DNA from: an uncultured Lachnospira sp.
GTDB taxonomy: Bacteria; Bacillota; Clostridia; Lachnospirales; Lachnospiraceae
NCBI GenBank assembly: GCA_934359185.1
Contig: CAKRLE010000005.1
Coordinates: forward strand, 1-64,000
Direction of reading: 5' to 3'
DNA: 64,000 bases
Positions 18,511-27,751 of the stretch are shown here, in pieces. Position 1 is the first letter of the stretch; every line of letters begins with the position of its first letter. The notes under the pieces were generated by a model that did not search any database, was not told where the DNA came from, and saw only the letters and a list, made by a program, of their open reading frames with translations. The position numbers were made by a program, and so were the translations under genes.

Positions 18511-19521
18511 CTAATTCATATCACTCCTGTCATCACATTCAAGCATCGACCTGACATACCGGTACATCCCGCTGTATGTAATTCTCTCCCAGAATCCTTC
18601 AGCTATGTCCTCACCGCTTTCTGGCAGTTCAATCTTTGATATTCTGTCAAGCACATGTCCCATGCCTGTATTGGCATAATAATTTTCAAAATCAGCCATT
18701 CTGTTAACTGATATATAATCCTTCTTTATTGGCGTATACACAATCCTGCATGATTCAAGCAGTCTCCACGGCTGATGCAGTGCTGACGATATATCCACAA
18801 TAACAGCTTCATATCCAAACATCTCTCCAAGCTTTTCTATGAAATCTGCAATCTCGTCTGCTCCAACATTAGAAATATCTTCACTACACACTACCGGTGG
18901 TATATAATCAATGCCTGACACACTTTTTATTGTCTGCTCAATCTTATCTCTGGCACATACCCCACTTTGCCTGTAAAAGTAAACCGCATCTGACAATGTA
19001 TATTGATTATCTGATCTAAGAATCCCTGATAACCCCGAAAACTCTTCCAGATTGATATATAGCACTTTGAATTTTTCGGACATAATCTTTGCCATACATA
19101 AAGCAAATGATTGCCTGGATATGACATTCACTGGCGAATATATACCTATAATCTCCATTGTTTTAAGATGTGTACTGCGCTTTAAATCTCCCTTAATAAT
19201 TATCTCACTGTAAATCTTATCAAGAGACTGATACCTGTATATGCTGTGGCATATCTGTCCATTAAATTCGCAGTCCTCGTTAATCATCGCCTCCTCTGTC
19301 AGAACAATAATCTTTCCTTTATAAGCCCCTGAGAGCCAGTCATTCATACTGTTCTCACATATAAGCACAACATCAGGGACTGTCTCTTTCAGATATTTTT
19401 TCAATTCCTCTGCCCCAGTAAACAGCATTACATTAAACTGTGACTGGGCTTTCTTTAACAGCCCACTGAATAGTCTCCTGCCATATGAAGCCTCTTCGTC
19501 ATAGATAACACATGTCTTCAA
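18511..19521 (-). CDS. TadZ/CpaE-like protein with degenerate P-loop
   Basis: The 336-residue protein matches the TadZ/CpaE layout: an N-terminal atypical receiver-like domain (about 1-115), then a MinD/ParA-like domain. In the latter, the place of the deviant Walker A reads GIYSPVNVISRQSFAL, lacking the lysines and GxGKT needed to bind ATP in the usual way. The partner strands (KVLYINLEE, YEAVIVDISS) are retained. TadZ localises pilus assembly, and catalytically weak versions are known. It lies between the head peptidase and cpaF. Initiation appears to be TTG with AAGGGG upstream. Confidence 0.7.
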   Translation of the reverse strand: MKTCVIYDEEASYGRRLFSGLLKKAQSQFNVMLFTGAEELKKYLKETVPDVVLICENSMNDWLSGAYKGKIIVLTEEAMINEDCEFNGQICHSIYRYQSLDKIYSEIIIKGDLKRSTHLKTMEIIGIYSPVNVISRQSFALCMAKIMSEKFKVLYINLEEFSGLSGILRSDNQYTLSDAVYFYRQSGVCARDKIEQTIKSVSGIDYIPPVVCSEDISNVGADEIADFIEKLGEMFGYEAVIVDISSALHQPWRLLESCRIVYTPIKKDYISVNRMADFENYYANTGMGHVLDRISKIELPESGEDIAEGFWERITYSGMYRYVRSMLECDDRSDMN

Positions 19522-19538
19522 CTAATATAATTCCCCTT

Positions 19539-20039
19539 TCACATAAATAATCTTTCTGCTATCACACATACATTTCCAATAAATATTCCAATTGAAAAAT
19601 GTGTTGCATGCAGATTCCATCCTTTAACATCAACAACCTTTCCATGCCTCGCAATTATCTCAATAACTCCTATAATAACCCCTGCTATAAGACTTCTGAC
19701 CAGCATTCCATATACACACTCATAACCATTCAACATCCCACATACCATAAGCAGCTTTACATCACCAGCACCTATACCATGCATTATGTACACAGCCAGC
19801 GCCGCCGCAAATCCTATACCACCTCCTGCAAACACATCAATAATCATATACATGTTACCATTAATAGCACAATCAACAACCGCAACCAGACATGCCAGAA
19901 TAACCCCCAGCATTATAATCTTATTAGATATCCGGAATCTTCTTATATCATCCACAACTGCACAGCAAAGTATAACAAGCAGAACCACTGCTCTCGCCCA
20001 TGCTATGGCATCTAACCCCTTTAACACATCAACAATCAC
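19539..20039 (-). CDS. A24 family prepilin peptidase with canonical GxGD
   Basis: This 166-residue polytopic protein has both catalytic aspartates of A24 peptidases: Asp30/31 in VVDDIRRFRISN and Asp93 in GIGAGDVKLL. It is the first gene of the Tad operon, with a GGGAGGAG-type ribosome site upstream. It should process the Flp pilin and TadE-like proteins. It is the better candidate for the active enzyme, because the second peptidase in the locus has GAAD instead of GxGD. Confidence 0.8.
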   Translation of the reverse strand: MIVDVLKGLDAIAWARAVVLLVILCCAVVDDIRRFRISNKIIMLGVILACLVAVVDCAINGNMYMIIDVFAGGGIGFAAALAVYIMHGIGAGDVKLLMVCGMLNGYECVYGMLVRSLIAGVIIGVIEIIARHGKVVDVKGWNLHATHFSIGIFIGNVCVIAERLFM

Positions 20040-20167
20040 TTATAGACACTCCTCCCTGTGAAATCTTATTAAATTGCAATAATTTTACATTTCGCTGCAT
20101 ATATACTAATAAACTGTCAATAATCCAGATATCAGTAACTGTAAATATGTATGGAAATGAGGTAAAT

Positions 20168-20392
20168 ATGGGATTATTAAAAAAGAAATCTGTTCCGGTC
20201 ACTTATAACCAGAAATATCTTAAAGATGAATTAAGAATGACTCAGGATGCCCTAAGTGTTGCGTATTCTAATCTTGATAACGCAACTGACCCTGATCTGA
20301 TAGACTGCTATATATACCAGCTTAATTCTGTCCAGAAAAGATACAAATATCTGCTAGAACAAGCCAGACAATATGAGTCAAGTATCCAGTAA
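20168..20392 (+). CDS. DUF2508 (YaaL-like) small protein
   Basis: The 74-residue product (MGLLKKKSVPVTYNQ and following) has the helical pattern of DUF2508, including LKDELRMTQDAL and DCYIYQLNSVQKRYKYLL. It is soluble and predicted to be two helices; function is unknown. The ATG at 20168 is set by TGAGGT about 5 nt upstream; the open frame extends further upstream without support. It is divergent from the Tad operon and is a single-gene unit. Confidence 0.75.
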   Translation: MGLLKKKSVPVTYNQKYLKDELRMTQDALSVAYSNLDNATDPDLIDCYIYQLNSVQKRYKYLLEQARQYESSIQ

Positions 20393-20490
20393 TATCAAAC
20401 TGTAGTTATTTAGTCTGCATGTGTTGGTTGTATATGTATATTATCACTATATTTATACTGTGTCAATACTTTTTATTTAAAAATATAACA

Positions 20491-20547
20491 AATCAAAAAA
20501 TCCAGTTGTGATTCAATATGCATATACATATCTCCACAACTGGATTT
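20491..20547 (-). terminator. Terminator of the tandem lipoprotein genes
   Basis: A 13-bp perfect inverted repeat (20498-20510 with 20535-20547) surrounds a 24-nt loop. Read on the minus strand it is followed by TTTTTTG at once, 19 bp after the stop of the lipoprotein gene. Read on the plus strand the trailing sequence is AT-rich but not a T run, so it mainly serves the minus strand. Confidence 0.75.
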
Positions 20548-20565
20548 AATATTAATCTATTACTA

Positions 20566-21408
20566 TTAATTAACTACGCCATTCCATATCTTAACAAAAC
20601 ATTCATTGTCCAAGTTGCTTCCACTTAGATATCTTCTGAATTTAAGGCATATTTTGTCGTAGTCATAATCACTCATCTTTGTTGCTGTAAGCAAGCTGTT
20701 CTCTATCTTGACCTCATCTATATGACGTGCTGGAATTATATATACCATGACCATCTCAACACTTTCACCCGCCTGTAATGAATATAAGCCTCCATTCTGC
20801 TTCAACGTACTTATCTTATCTGTAATTATCTCAGTGCCTATGGCAAGATGATAATAATTGTAGTTATCTTCATCCACCATCGCAACAGCATCTGCTCCAT
20901 ATATATTAAACTTGATTGTCTCATCCGACATATTAGTATACTTCTGCTTTGAAAGAATTATATCAGTCCCAACATTTTCCCCAAAAATAATGCTTCCATC
21001 ATCCTGTAGTTTATATATCGAACCTACATAATTTTTATCATATTTTCCTTTTATGTAATCAAGAAATTCTGATTCATCATAATCTGCAAAATCACTTATA
21101 TCATATATTGAGTTACATATTTTAATATTGCCTAAACAAAGGTTTATACTATGGGTAGCCGTTTTTCTGTCATAATCATATGAATCAAGTAATATATCCG
21201 AACCTTTTTCAATATACTCCGGCTTATTTAACAGATATTCTTTTGTATACTTTATGACTCCATCAGGCGTACTTTCAGTAGTTTTCTGTTCCTCACTCTC
21301 TGTTTCCTGTATTGGATTCTCATTAACCACTTTATCCTTGCCACCGCAGCCCGACAATGACACCGCCATTATTAACCCTGCAGTAATCAGCACATTTCTA
21401 ACTCTCAT
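20566..21408 (-). CDS. Lipoprotein, tandem paralogue 2
   Basis: This 280-residue product has a lipoprotein signal peptide ending in the lipobox LSGC (Cys at about 21), so it should be a membrane-anchored surface protein. The mature part is acidic. It resembles the adjacent upstream gene product in layout and in shared segments (DDISNF/YDISDF, MVYIIPARHI against VVYIIPEKQI, MSDYDYDKICLKFR against ATDYDFDNMYLRCR). No domain of known function was recognised. GGAGGTG upstream selects the ATG at 21406-21408. A terminator follows. Confidence 0.6.
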   Translation of the reverse strand: MRVRNVLITAGLIMAVSLSGCGGKDKVVNENPIQETESEEQKTTESTPDGVIKYTKEYLLNKPEYIEKGSDILLDSYDYDRKTATHSINLCLGNIKICNSIYDISDFADYDESEFLDYIKGKYDKNYVGSIYKLQDDGSIIFGENVGTDIILSKQKYTNMSDETIKFNIYGADAVAMVDEDNYNYYHLAIGTEIITDKISTLKQNGGLYSLQAGESVEMVMVYIIPARHIDEVKIENSLLTATKMSDYDYDKICLKFRRYLSGSNLDNECFVKIWNGVVN

Positions 21409-21422
21409 GGTCAACACCTCCA

Positions 21423-22322
21423 TCATTCATTCTTATTCATCAGCTTTAACTGCGACCCTTGCTTTAATGCAATAAAATATTCCCCCTCTTTAAACTCATT
21501 CTTATTGCCGACACGGCATCTAAGATACATATTATCAAAGTCATAATCTGTCGCCTTGATATCTACTGTGTTGTAACCATCCACAACCTTGTATGAATTA
21601 ATCTGCTTCTCTGGAATTATATATACAACAACAGTCTCAAACTCCTCATGTGGCTTGAGTGTGTAATAGCTCCTGTAATCTGGTTCATTCTCATCGTACA
21701 TTGCATCATATAACACCTCGTAGTTATCAAGTACGTCAATGTACTTGTGGTTTTCCTTATCAATATACACGATATCCATCATGCCCATATCCATAATAAC
21801 TTCATTATCCGAATTATTCTTATATGTCTCTTTAAACATGACAAGACTTGCTTTCATTCCAGTACTGTTCTGCCCTGCCATCGCAAAAGTGCCATCATCT
21901 TCATTATATATATATGGGTTAATCAGCGGATTTCTATGATACCCTATAACGCTGTTAACAAATGCGCTCTCATTTTTCTCTGTGAAATTACTGATATCAT
22001 CAAGAGAATCTGTCACCTTGCAGTCTTGTACTGTAACAGTGACACTGCCATCTGCAAATGCATCTTCCCCTGCTATCGGAACTTCTGTATTAAACTCGGT
22101 GATATAACATTTTTCTGTAATATCATGACTGTCATAATTCACATTCACAGCATAATTGTTAACTCTCTGTATATTGCTGATTGATGAATTTTCCTCTGTC
22201 CTGCTCTCGTACTCCTTAATATCAATATCACTCTTACCCATATTAGTGATACTATTACATCCAGATAACGCACACACGGCAGTCATTGCCACAACTGATA
22301 ATACTCCCCTTAGTCTCCTCAT
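21423..22322 (-). CDS. Lipoprotein, tandem paralogue 1
   Basis: A 299-residue lipoprotein with a basic N-terminus, hydrophobic stretch and lipobox ALSGC (Cys22). The mature protein resembles its downstream neighbour (start 21408) in layout and in a repeated C-terminal region of Tyr/Asp-rich strands, indicating an old tandem duplication. The ribosome site GGGGGA is clear. Function is unknown; an extracytoplasmic immunoglobulin-like ligand-binding domain is a guess from strand pattern only. Confidence 0.6.
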   Translation of the reverse strand: MRRLRGVLSVVAMTAVCALSGCNSITNMGKSDIDIKEYESRTEENSSISNIQRVNNYAVNVNYDSHDITEKCYITEFNTEVPIAGEDAFADGSVTVTVQDCKVTDSLDDISNFTEKNESAFVNSVIGYHRNPLINPYIYNEDDGTFAMAGQNSTGMKASLVMFKETYKNNSDNEVIMDMGMMDIVYIDKENHKYIDVLDNYEVLYDAMYDENEPDYRSYYTLKPHEEFETVVVYIIPEKQINSYKVVDGYNTVDIKATDYDFDNMYLRCRVGNKNEFKEGEYFIALKQGSQLKLMNKNE

Positions 22323-22418
22323 AACAATATCCCCCTTGTTAATGTATTAGAAGTTACCTTCAACAACATATACGAGGGGGATTAATAAAAAGTTATGTTT
22401 TATTTAAATTTTTCAAAA

Positions 22419-23240
22419 TTATGCTTCTGTTGAACTTTCAGCCACTGCCTCTTCCACAACAGCATCCTCTGACGCTTCTGCGATAACAGTTTCTGTCTCT
22501 GCAGCAGCCTTAACCTTCTTCTCAGATGTTAAGAACATGTATACAACTGCTGCAAGAAGTCCGCCTGCAAGTGGACCTGCAATGAATACCCATACCTGTG
22601 TGAGTGGTGTGATATCGCCTGTCACAGCTCTTACAATAGCTGGTCCAAAGCTTCTTGCCGGGTTAACGCTTGTTCCTGTGAAAGGAATTCCAAAAAGGTG
22701 AACTGCTGTGAGCGCAATACCGATAACAATACCAGCTACGCTGCTGTATTCCTTCTTAGATGTAACACCTAACACTGTTATTACAAATATAAATGAAAGA
22801 ATAATCTCTACTATAAGCGCTCCCCACATATTAATCTGTAAGAATCCACCTAATTCGCCATATCCATTAGTTCCAAGGCTTGTCAGATTATATCCGTATG
22901 ACTGATACTGTGAAAGGATATCTGCATTGAATGTCTTAGTGATTCCGAGAAGTGCAAATGCTGCTGCAATTCCGCCTAATACCTGTGCTGCGATATATCC
23001 ACATAAATCTGCAAGTCCCATTCTGCCTGATACAAATACACCAAGCGAAACTGCCGGGTTAATGTGGCATCCAGATATGTTGCCTATCGAATATGCCATA
23101 GCTGTAACTATCATGCCAAATATAAGTGCAATTCCAACAATACCAAGCAATCCCTGGTATCCTGCTGTAAATGACGCAGCACCACAGGCTGCAAATGTAA
23201 GCACGAATGTTCCGATGAATTCTGCCAAATACTTCTTCAT
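22419..23240 (-). CDS. MIP family aquaporin
   Basis: The 273-residue channel has six hydrophobic segments and the two NPA half-helices, HINPAVSLG (61-63) and SVNPARSFGPA (193-195). His181 before the second NPA and Arg196 after it match the narrow AqpZ-type selectivity filter, so water rather than glycerol is the better prediction. The last 35 residues form an unusual Ala/Glu/Val-rich acidic tail. GAGGA lies upstream of the ATG. It is divergent from the lysozyme gene. Confidence 0.85.
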   Translation of the reverse strand: MKKYLAEFIGTFVLTFAACGAASFTAGYQGLLGIVGIALIFGMIVTAMAYSIGNISGCHINPAVSLGVFVSGRMGLADLCGYIAAQVLGGIAAAFALLGITKTFNADILSQYQSYGYNLTSLGTNGYGELGGFLQINMWGALIVEIILSFIFVITVLGVTSKKEYSSVAGIVIGIALTAVHLFGIPFTGTSVNPARSFGPAIVRAVTGDITPLTQVWVFIAGPLAGGLLAAVVYMFLTSEKKVKAAAETETVIAEASEDAVVEEAVAESSTEA

Positions 23241-23401
23241 TATTAGTCCTCATTTCTGCATTTTTAAATGCGTGTTATTAAAAACAATACTATTAATTAT
23301 TTATCTTTCTGGATAAATCTGATATGATAGTATATGTTGAACGTATTAAAGAATAACACAATATTTTTTATTTTACAATATTCTATGGAGGTCTCACTAT
23401 A

Positions 23402-24421
23402 ATGAACAGCAAGAAACGAACAAGAACGCTGCTTTCAATTATTATGATTCTGGCGGTTATTCTGCTTGTAGTTGTACTCGTTGGAAGTTTCATGTTCTTC
23501 AGATTTGGTATGTGGAAGGCATGGAAAAACCGTGGTTCACGATTCTACACACCAGCCCAGATTACAGAAATTAAAGAGAATTCTTACGAGCAGGGAGAAA
23601 ATGCTCTTGTCGGCAATATAAAAGAACGTCTTGAGGGCGGCACAGGTATCAATGCCATATTAAGACAACTCTATCCTGACAGCTACATTTATACAATCAA
23701 CGGACGTTACTATTTCTCTCCTATTGATTACAATCTGAAGATGAACTCTCTTAACAACAACTGCTTCATCAAAAATGCTGATACTGGCGAGATAACTTAT
23801 AATGATGGAACAATCACATCACACAAAGGAATAGATGTATCAAAGTATCAGGGAAATATTGACTGGAGCAAGGTTAAGAACAGCGGTGTTGAGTATGCCA
23901 TCATAAGATGTGGATACCGCGGATATGAGAGTGGTACTATCACTCAGGATTCTAACTTTGATAATTATGCACGTAATGCACTTGCCAAAGACATCAATAT
24001 TGGTGCTTATTTCTATACTCAGGCATTAACTAAAGAGGAGGCCGAGGAAGAAGCTGATTTTGTTATCAACTGCTTAAAGCCATACAATGTAACTTATCCT
24101 GTATGTCTTGATGTAGAAGATGCATCTGGCAGCGGTGCCCGCCAGGAGACGCTTACTAACGAACAGCTCACAGATGTAGTTATCGCTTTCTGTGACAGAA
24201 TCAAGGCTGCCGGTTACACACCTATGATATATGCCAACGGCAGATATTTTGCAGGACGTCTCGATATGGAAAGACTTGAAGATTATGAGAAATGGTATGC
24301 TATGTATGCTGATACTCCATATATCCCATATGAAATTTCAATGTGGCAATACACAAGTTCTGGACAGATTGATGGAATAAATGGTAATGTCGATATGAAT
24401 ATAAGCTTTAAAACATGGTAG
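23402..24421 (+). CDS. Membrane-anchored GH25 lysozyme (N-acetylmuramidase)
   Basis: The 339-residue protein has one N-terminal transmembrane anchor (about 10-33), a linker of about 110 residues and a GH25 catalytic domain from about residue 140. The domain opens with GIDVSKYQGNIDW and includes the catalytic CLDVEDASG pair near 237-240. It closes with the MWQYTSSG strand typical of the family. It should cleave the muramic acid linkages of peptidoglycan outside the membrane. It is monocistronic, with GGAGG upstream and an intrinsic terminator right after the stop. Confidence 0.85.
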   Translation: MNSKKRTRTLLSIIMILAVILLVVVLVGSFMFFRFGMWKAWKNRGSRFYTPAQITEIKENSYEQGENALVGNIKERLEGGTGINAILRQLYPDSYIYTINGRYYFSPIDYNLKMNSLNNNCFIKNADTGEITYNDGTITSHKGIDVSKYQGNIDWSKVKNSGVEYAIIRCGYRGYESGTITQDSNFDNYARNALAKDINIGAYFYTQALTKEEAEEEADFVINCLKPYNVTYPVCLDVEDASGSGARQETLTNEQLTDVVIAFCDRIKAAGYTPMIYANGRYFAGRLDMERLEDYEKWYAMYADTPYIPYEISMWQYTSSGQIDGINGNVDMNISFKTW

Positions 24422-24440
24422 AATATACTAACCAAATAAT

Positions 24441-24484
24441 GGGTTACAGCTTACTATAATAGCAAGCTGTAACCCGTTTTCATT
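24441..24484 (+). terminator. Intrinsic terminator of the GH25 gene
   Basis: A 12-bp perfect stem (24441-24452 with 24464-24475), 11-nt loop and downstream GTTTTCATTATTATT form a good rho-independent terminator 20 bp after the lysozyme stop. It lies between convergent genes and may also stop minus-strand transcription of nudC, though the T tract there is weaker. Confidence 0.8.
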
Positions 24485-24488
24485 ATTA

Positions 24489-25454
24489 TTATATATGATT
24501 ATTTCTATGCTCTCTTACAAACTTAGCAATCATCTCTCTTGTAAGGCTGATTCCATCATCCTCAACGTCAAGCTCGTCTGCGCTGACCCATTTGCCGACA
24601 GACAGCTCTTCCTCCTGCAATGTAATTGCAGTATCTCCATCTACCTCACAGTAATATCCATACAGAAGCGATCCAGATAATCCCCATGGCTGGCTCTTGT
24701 AATACCTTAAATTCTTAACATCCAGCCCTACTTCCTCTTTAACCTCTCTGATTACCGTCTGCTCAACTGTCTCGCCAATCTCTGTAAATCCGGCAACAAG
24801 TGCATAATTCTTATAAGCACGGCCCGCATATTTGGTTAGAAGTATCTTATCTTTGTTAGTCACTGCTACTATAACTGCCGGACAAATCTTAGGATATACA
24901 GCATTTTTACAATCAGGACAGAACATCATTCTCTCTCTGTCGCCATGATGCATAACATTTCCACATCTTCCGCAGAATCTGTTATCACGATACCATCCAT
25001 ACAGATGAAATGCTGTTATCGAAGCATATGCCGTCTGCTTTGGTTTTGCAATTCTGAATCTGTTGACACCTATAAACTCATACCCTTCCCAGTGGCTCTT
25101 ATACTCGTCATGTACCGCAGAATCTGCCATCTCTCCTAAGAAGCTTCCCTTCTCATGGCTGTTATGTGGCATAGCCAGAAAATATCTGCACTCATCAGCA
25201 TTTGCAGAATCCGCCCCATTATCCTTAATTGATAAAAGATATATAAATTCAAAATCGTCTACAACAAATTTGTCTGGCTCTTTGCTATATCCCATCACAA
25301 ATTCCTTATATGTAGGATAGAGAATTGTATCTGTCTTACTATCCTCCCTGCCAAGCAAGGAGCTTCCTTCAAAGAAAAATATTATATCGTTGTCTTTTGG
25401 ATGTTCATTCCTGTACTGATTATCCAATATATATGGTTCAATATCCTGTATCAT
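24489..25454 (-). CDS. nudC: NudC-type Nudix NAD+ diphosphatase
   Basis: The 321-residue protein has the NudC architecture: an N-terminal domain, a zinc ribbon (FCGRCGN then CPDCKN), and a Nudix box GFTEIGETVEQTVIREVKEEVGL, in which all signature residues are present. The NADH-specificity motif reads SQPWGLSGSLL, a variant of the usual SQPWPFPxS. It hydrolyses NAD(H) to NMN and AMP and, in known cases, removes NAD caps from RNA. The ATG at 25452-25454 is selected by GAGG 7 nt upstream, over an in-frame GTG. Confidence 0.85.
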   Translation of the reverse strand: MIQDIEPYILDNQYRNEHPKDNDIIFFFEGSSLLGREDSKTDTILYPTYKEFVMGYSKEPDKFVVDDFEFIYLLSIKDNGADSANADECRYFLAMPHNSHEKGSFLGEMADSAVHDEYKSHWEGYEFIGVNRFRIAKPKQTAYASITAFHLYGWYRDNRFCGRCGNVMHHGDRERMMFCPDCKNAVYPKICPAVIVAVTNKDKILLTKYAGRAYKNYALVAGFTEIGETVEQTVIREVKEEVGLDVKNLRYYKSQPWGLSGSLLYGYYCEVDGDTAITLQEEELSVGKWVSADELDVEDDGISLTREMIAKFVREHRNNHI

Positions 25455-25526
25455 ACATTTCCTCACATATCAAATAACAGGCTCCACAGTACAACTGCAA
25501 AGCCTGCGTTCAAATCCCAATATATA

Positions 25527-26477
25527 CTAGAAGTATACCATCTCTTCCGCTGGTGCTTCTGCTGGAACTGCCTCAGAAACATAAAGTACTGGTCCCTTTT
25601 TCTTGTAAGCCATCTGGAACTCATACTTAATCTGTGCTGTAACCGTAACCCACTGCTTATTCTCCAATGTGTTAATCTTGTCATAGAAACTGATATAACC
25701 TATAAACTGTGTATCTTCTGCACAACAAGTCATAACCTTTCTGCCTGGCACGAAATTCTTATCCTTAAAATACTTATTCTTAAGAACCTGTCCCTTAAAT
25801 CTTACTGTCTTGCCTGTATATACCTCTGGTCTTTCTGATACATCCATGTACCAGATTCCATAATCACCATCATCAACCTCGATAACATCTGCATTGATAT
25901 CATATGGAAGCTGCTCTGCAATAGAAACCATCTCCCCCTTCTCATCTTCAAATACTATCTGAAGTGCAGGATTTAACGCTCTCATGCTTCTTCTATAGCT
26001 TCCGAGATCCATGCTTGTCTTGCATCTGTTGAATATTGCCATATCAGCGTATTTTACAGACTCAGCAAGAATTGACTTCATATTATTCCACTGATTGCCA
26101 AATGTTGCTGCATCAAATAACGTGATAGACTGATATATCTGCCATCCTCTTGGCTTGGCTGTTCCTAAAAGATCCTCTGGTGCCCACATTCCGTTATACT
26201 CAATTATAACAAGCCATGGATCATACTTTTTATCAAGCTCATTGAGCTTTTCTTCTGTCAGGTCTTCTTTTTCAAGGACAACCATATCAATCTTCTTATC
26301 CTTTAACATCTGCTCATCATACTCTTCTTCGCCCTCTTCGCATACAATAAGAAGCTTATGCTCTGCATCGTCAAACTGTCCCATCTCGATTGTTTCAGTG
26401 ATAAATCTTGTTTTTCCACTGTCTAACTGTCCATTAATTAAAAATATTGGGATCTGGTATTCTTCATCCTGTGCCAT
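25527..26477 (-). CDS. P-loop GTPase-like protein with C-terminal TIGR03943/YcgQ-like domain
   Basis: The 316-residue protein opens with a CobW-type P-loop strand (IPIFLINGQLDSGKTRF, residues 9-25) but lacks the CxCC motif of the COG0523 metallochaperones. The last 110 residues or so resemble the C-terminal domain of YcgQ-like proteins (VRFKGQVL, VPGRKVMTCCAED). Two adjacent cysteines near 250 could bind metal or be redox-active. It is 27 bp downstream of the CobW-family gene on the same strand, which suggests a shared metal-handling job. The ribosome site is AGGAAGGA. Confidence 0.6.
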   Translation of the reverse strand: MAQDEEYQIPIFLINGQLDSGKTRFITETIEMGQFDDAEHKLLIVCEEGEEEYDEQMLKDKKIDMVVLEKEDLTEEKLNELDKKYDPWLVIIEYNGMWAPEDLLGTAKPRGWQIYQSITLFDAATFGNQWNNMKSILAESVKYADMAIFNRCKTSMDLGSYRRSMRALNPALQIVFEDEKGEMVSIAEQLPYDINADVIEVDDGDYGIWYMDVSERPEVYTGKTVRFKGQVLKNKYFKDKNFVPGRKVMTCCAEDTQFIGYISFYDKINTLENKQWVTVTAQIKYEFQMAYKKKGPVLYVSEAVPAEAPAEEMVYF

Positions 26478-26504
26478 CTCGTCAATTCCTTCCTAATTAT
26501 CTGA

Positions 26505-27638
26505 TTAAACCTCAAAAAGTTCCTTAAGATCATCTTCTTCAAGGTCAGAACCTATAACACAGATTCTACCTGTATAATCTGGCTTGCCCTCACGAATCTC
26601 ATACTCACCTGGTACAAGGTCGAAATACATCCAGGTTCCGTCTGTACAAGGAAGCATTCCCTTAGAACGAAGGATTGTACCATACTCGTTAAGTCCTGCA
26701 AGCTTCTTAAGAATTTCTTCTAACTGCTCCTTATCATACTTGTTAGGTGTCTCAACACCCCAGCTTGTAAATACTTCATCAGCATGATGATGTCCCTCAT
26801 GATCATGGTGGTGGTCATGTCCACAGCCACACTCTCCATCATGATCGTGATGATGATGCTCATGCTCGTCATGGTCGTGTCCACAGCAGCATTCTCCATC
26901 ATGGTCGTGATGATGATGCTCGTGCTCGTCATGGTCATGTCCACAGCAGCATTCTCCATCATGGTCGTGATGATGATGCTCATGTTCATGTGCCTCATGA
27001 GTCTTCTCTGCCTGTTCTGCTAACATCTCAAGCTCAAGATTAGTAACATTCTCCATAGCTGCAAGAATCTGTGCCCCATCGATAAGATCCCATGCTGTTG
27101 TGATAATATGTGCATCCTTGTTGTGCTCTCTTATCATCTCAATAGCCTTATTAAGCTTATCATCGCTTATATTCTGGGTTCTGCTTAAAATAATTGTTCC
27201 TGCATGCTCAATCTGGTTATTAAAGAACTCACCAAAGTTCTTCATATAAACTTTAACCTTAGATGCATCTGCAACAGTAGATGCACTGTTTAACTTAATC
27301 TCATTCTCAATATGAAGATCCTTAACAGCCTTGATAACATCTGAAAGCTTGCCAACACCTGAAGGTTCAATAATAATTCTGTCTGGATGATACTTATCTA
27401 CAACTTCCTTTAAAGATGTACCAAAATCACCAACAAGTGAACAACAGATACAACCAGAGTTCATCTCACGTATCTCAACTCCAGAATCCTTCAAAAATCC
27501 ACCATCAATACCAATCTCTCCAAATTCATTCTCTATAAGAACAACCTGCTCACCACTTAAAGCTTCTTTTAATAATTTACTAATAAGAGTCGTTTTACCT
27601 GCTCCTAAAAATCCTGATATAATGTCTACTTTAGTCAT
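26505..27638 (-). CDS. CobW/COG0523 family GTP-binding metallochaperone with His-rich repeats
   Basis: The 377-residue protein has the P-loop GFLGAGKTT (9-17), the metal-binding CICC motif (63-66, in SGCICC) and later G-domain motifs of the COG0523 family. Residues about 214-285 are an inserted metal-binding tract dominated by His, Asp and Cys, made of three 20-residue repeats. A CobW C-terminal domain follows (about 290-377). Zinc delivery or storage is likely, but nickel or cobalt cannot be excluded. AGGAGG lies 9 nt before the ATG. The downstream P-loop gene is probably co-transcribed. Confidence 0.85.
   Translation of the reverse strand: MTKVDIISGFLGAGKTTLISKLLKEALSGEQVVLIENEFGEIGIDGGFLKDSGVEIREMNSGCICCSLVGDFGTSLKEVVDKYHPDRIIIEPSGVGKLSDVIKAVKDLHIENEIKLNSASTVADASKVKVYMKNFGEFFNNQIEHAGTIILSRTQNISDDKLNKAIEMIREHNKDAHIITTAWDLIDGAQILAAMENVTNLELEMLAEQAEKTHEAHEHEHHHHDHDGECCCGHDHDEHEHHHHDHDGECCCGHDHDEHEHHHHDHDGECGCGHDHHHDHEGHHHADEVFTSWGVETPNKYDKEQLEEILKKLAGLNEYGTILRSKGMLPCTDGTWMYFDLVPGEYEIREGKPDYTGRICVIGSDLEEDDLKELFEV
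26805..26984 (-). repeat. Three 60-bp tandem repeats inside the CobW-family gene
   Basis: Three consecutive 60-bp units encode near-identical 20-residue blocks (HHHHDHDGEC, then CCGHDHDE and close variants; the third has GCGHDHHHDH). The units keep the reading frame and differ at few bases, which suggests recent expansion. Copy number may vary between strains, changing metal capacity. Confidence 0.85.
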
Positions 27639-27675
27639 TAGAATAATATCCTCCTTATTCTCTTTTTATGCTAAC

Positions 27676-27710
27676 AAAAGCATGGAGTCCATATTAATCA
27701 AACTCCACGC
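27676..27710 (-). terminator. Terminator downstream of aroA
   Basis: On the minus strand a 9-bp stem (27702-27710 with 27680-27688, containing one G-U pair in RNA) is followed by TTTTGTT. It lies 42 bp past the aroA stop and upstream of the CobW-family gene. Confidence 0.6.
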
Positions 27711-27751
27711 CTCACACTCTATTTTAATTATACTATCCTTGTCAACCCCAT

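Noticed and set aside
26720..27023. Met/Thr/Ile-rich frames on both strands over the histidine repeats
   Set aside because: They are alternative-frame readings of the 60-bp repeats in the CobW-family gene.
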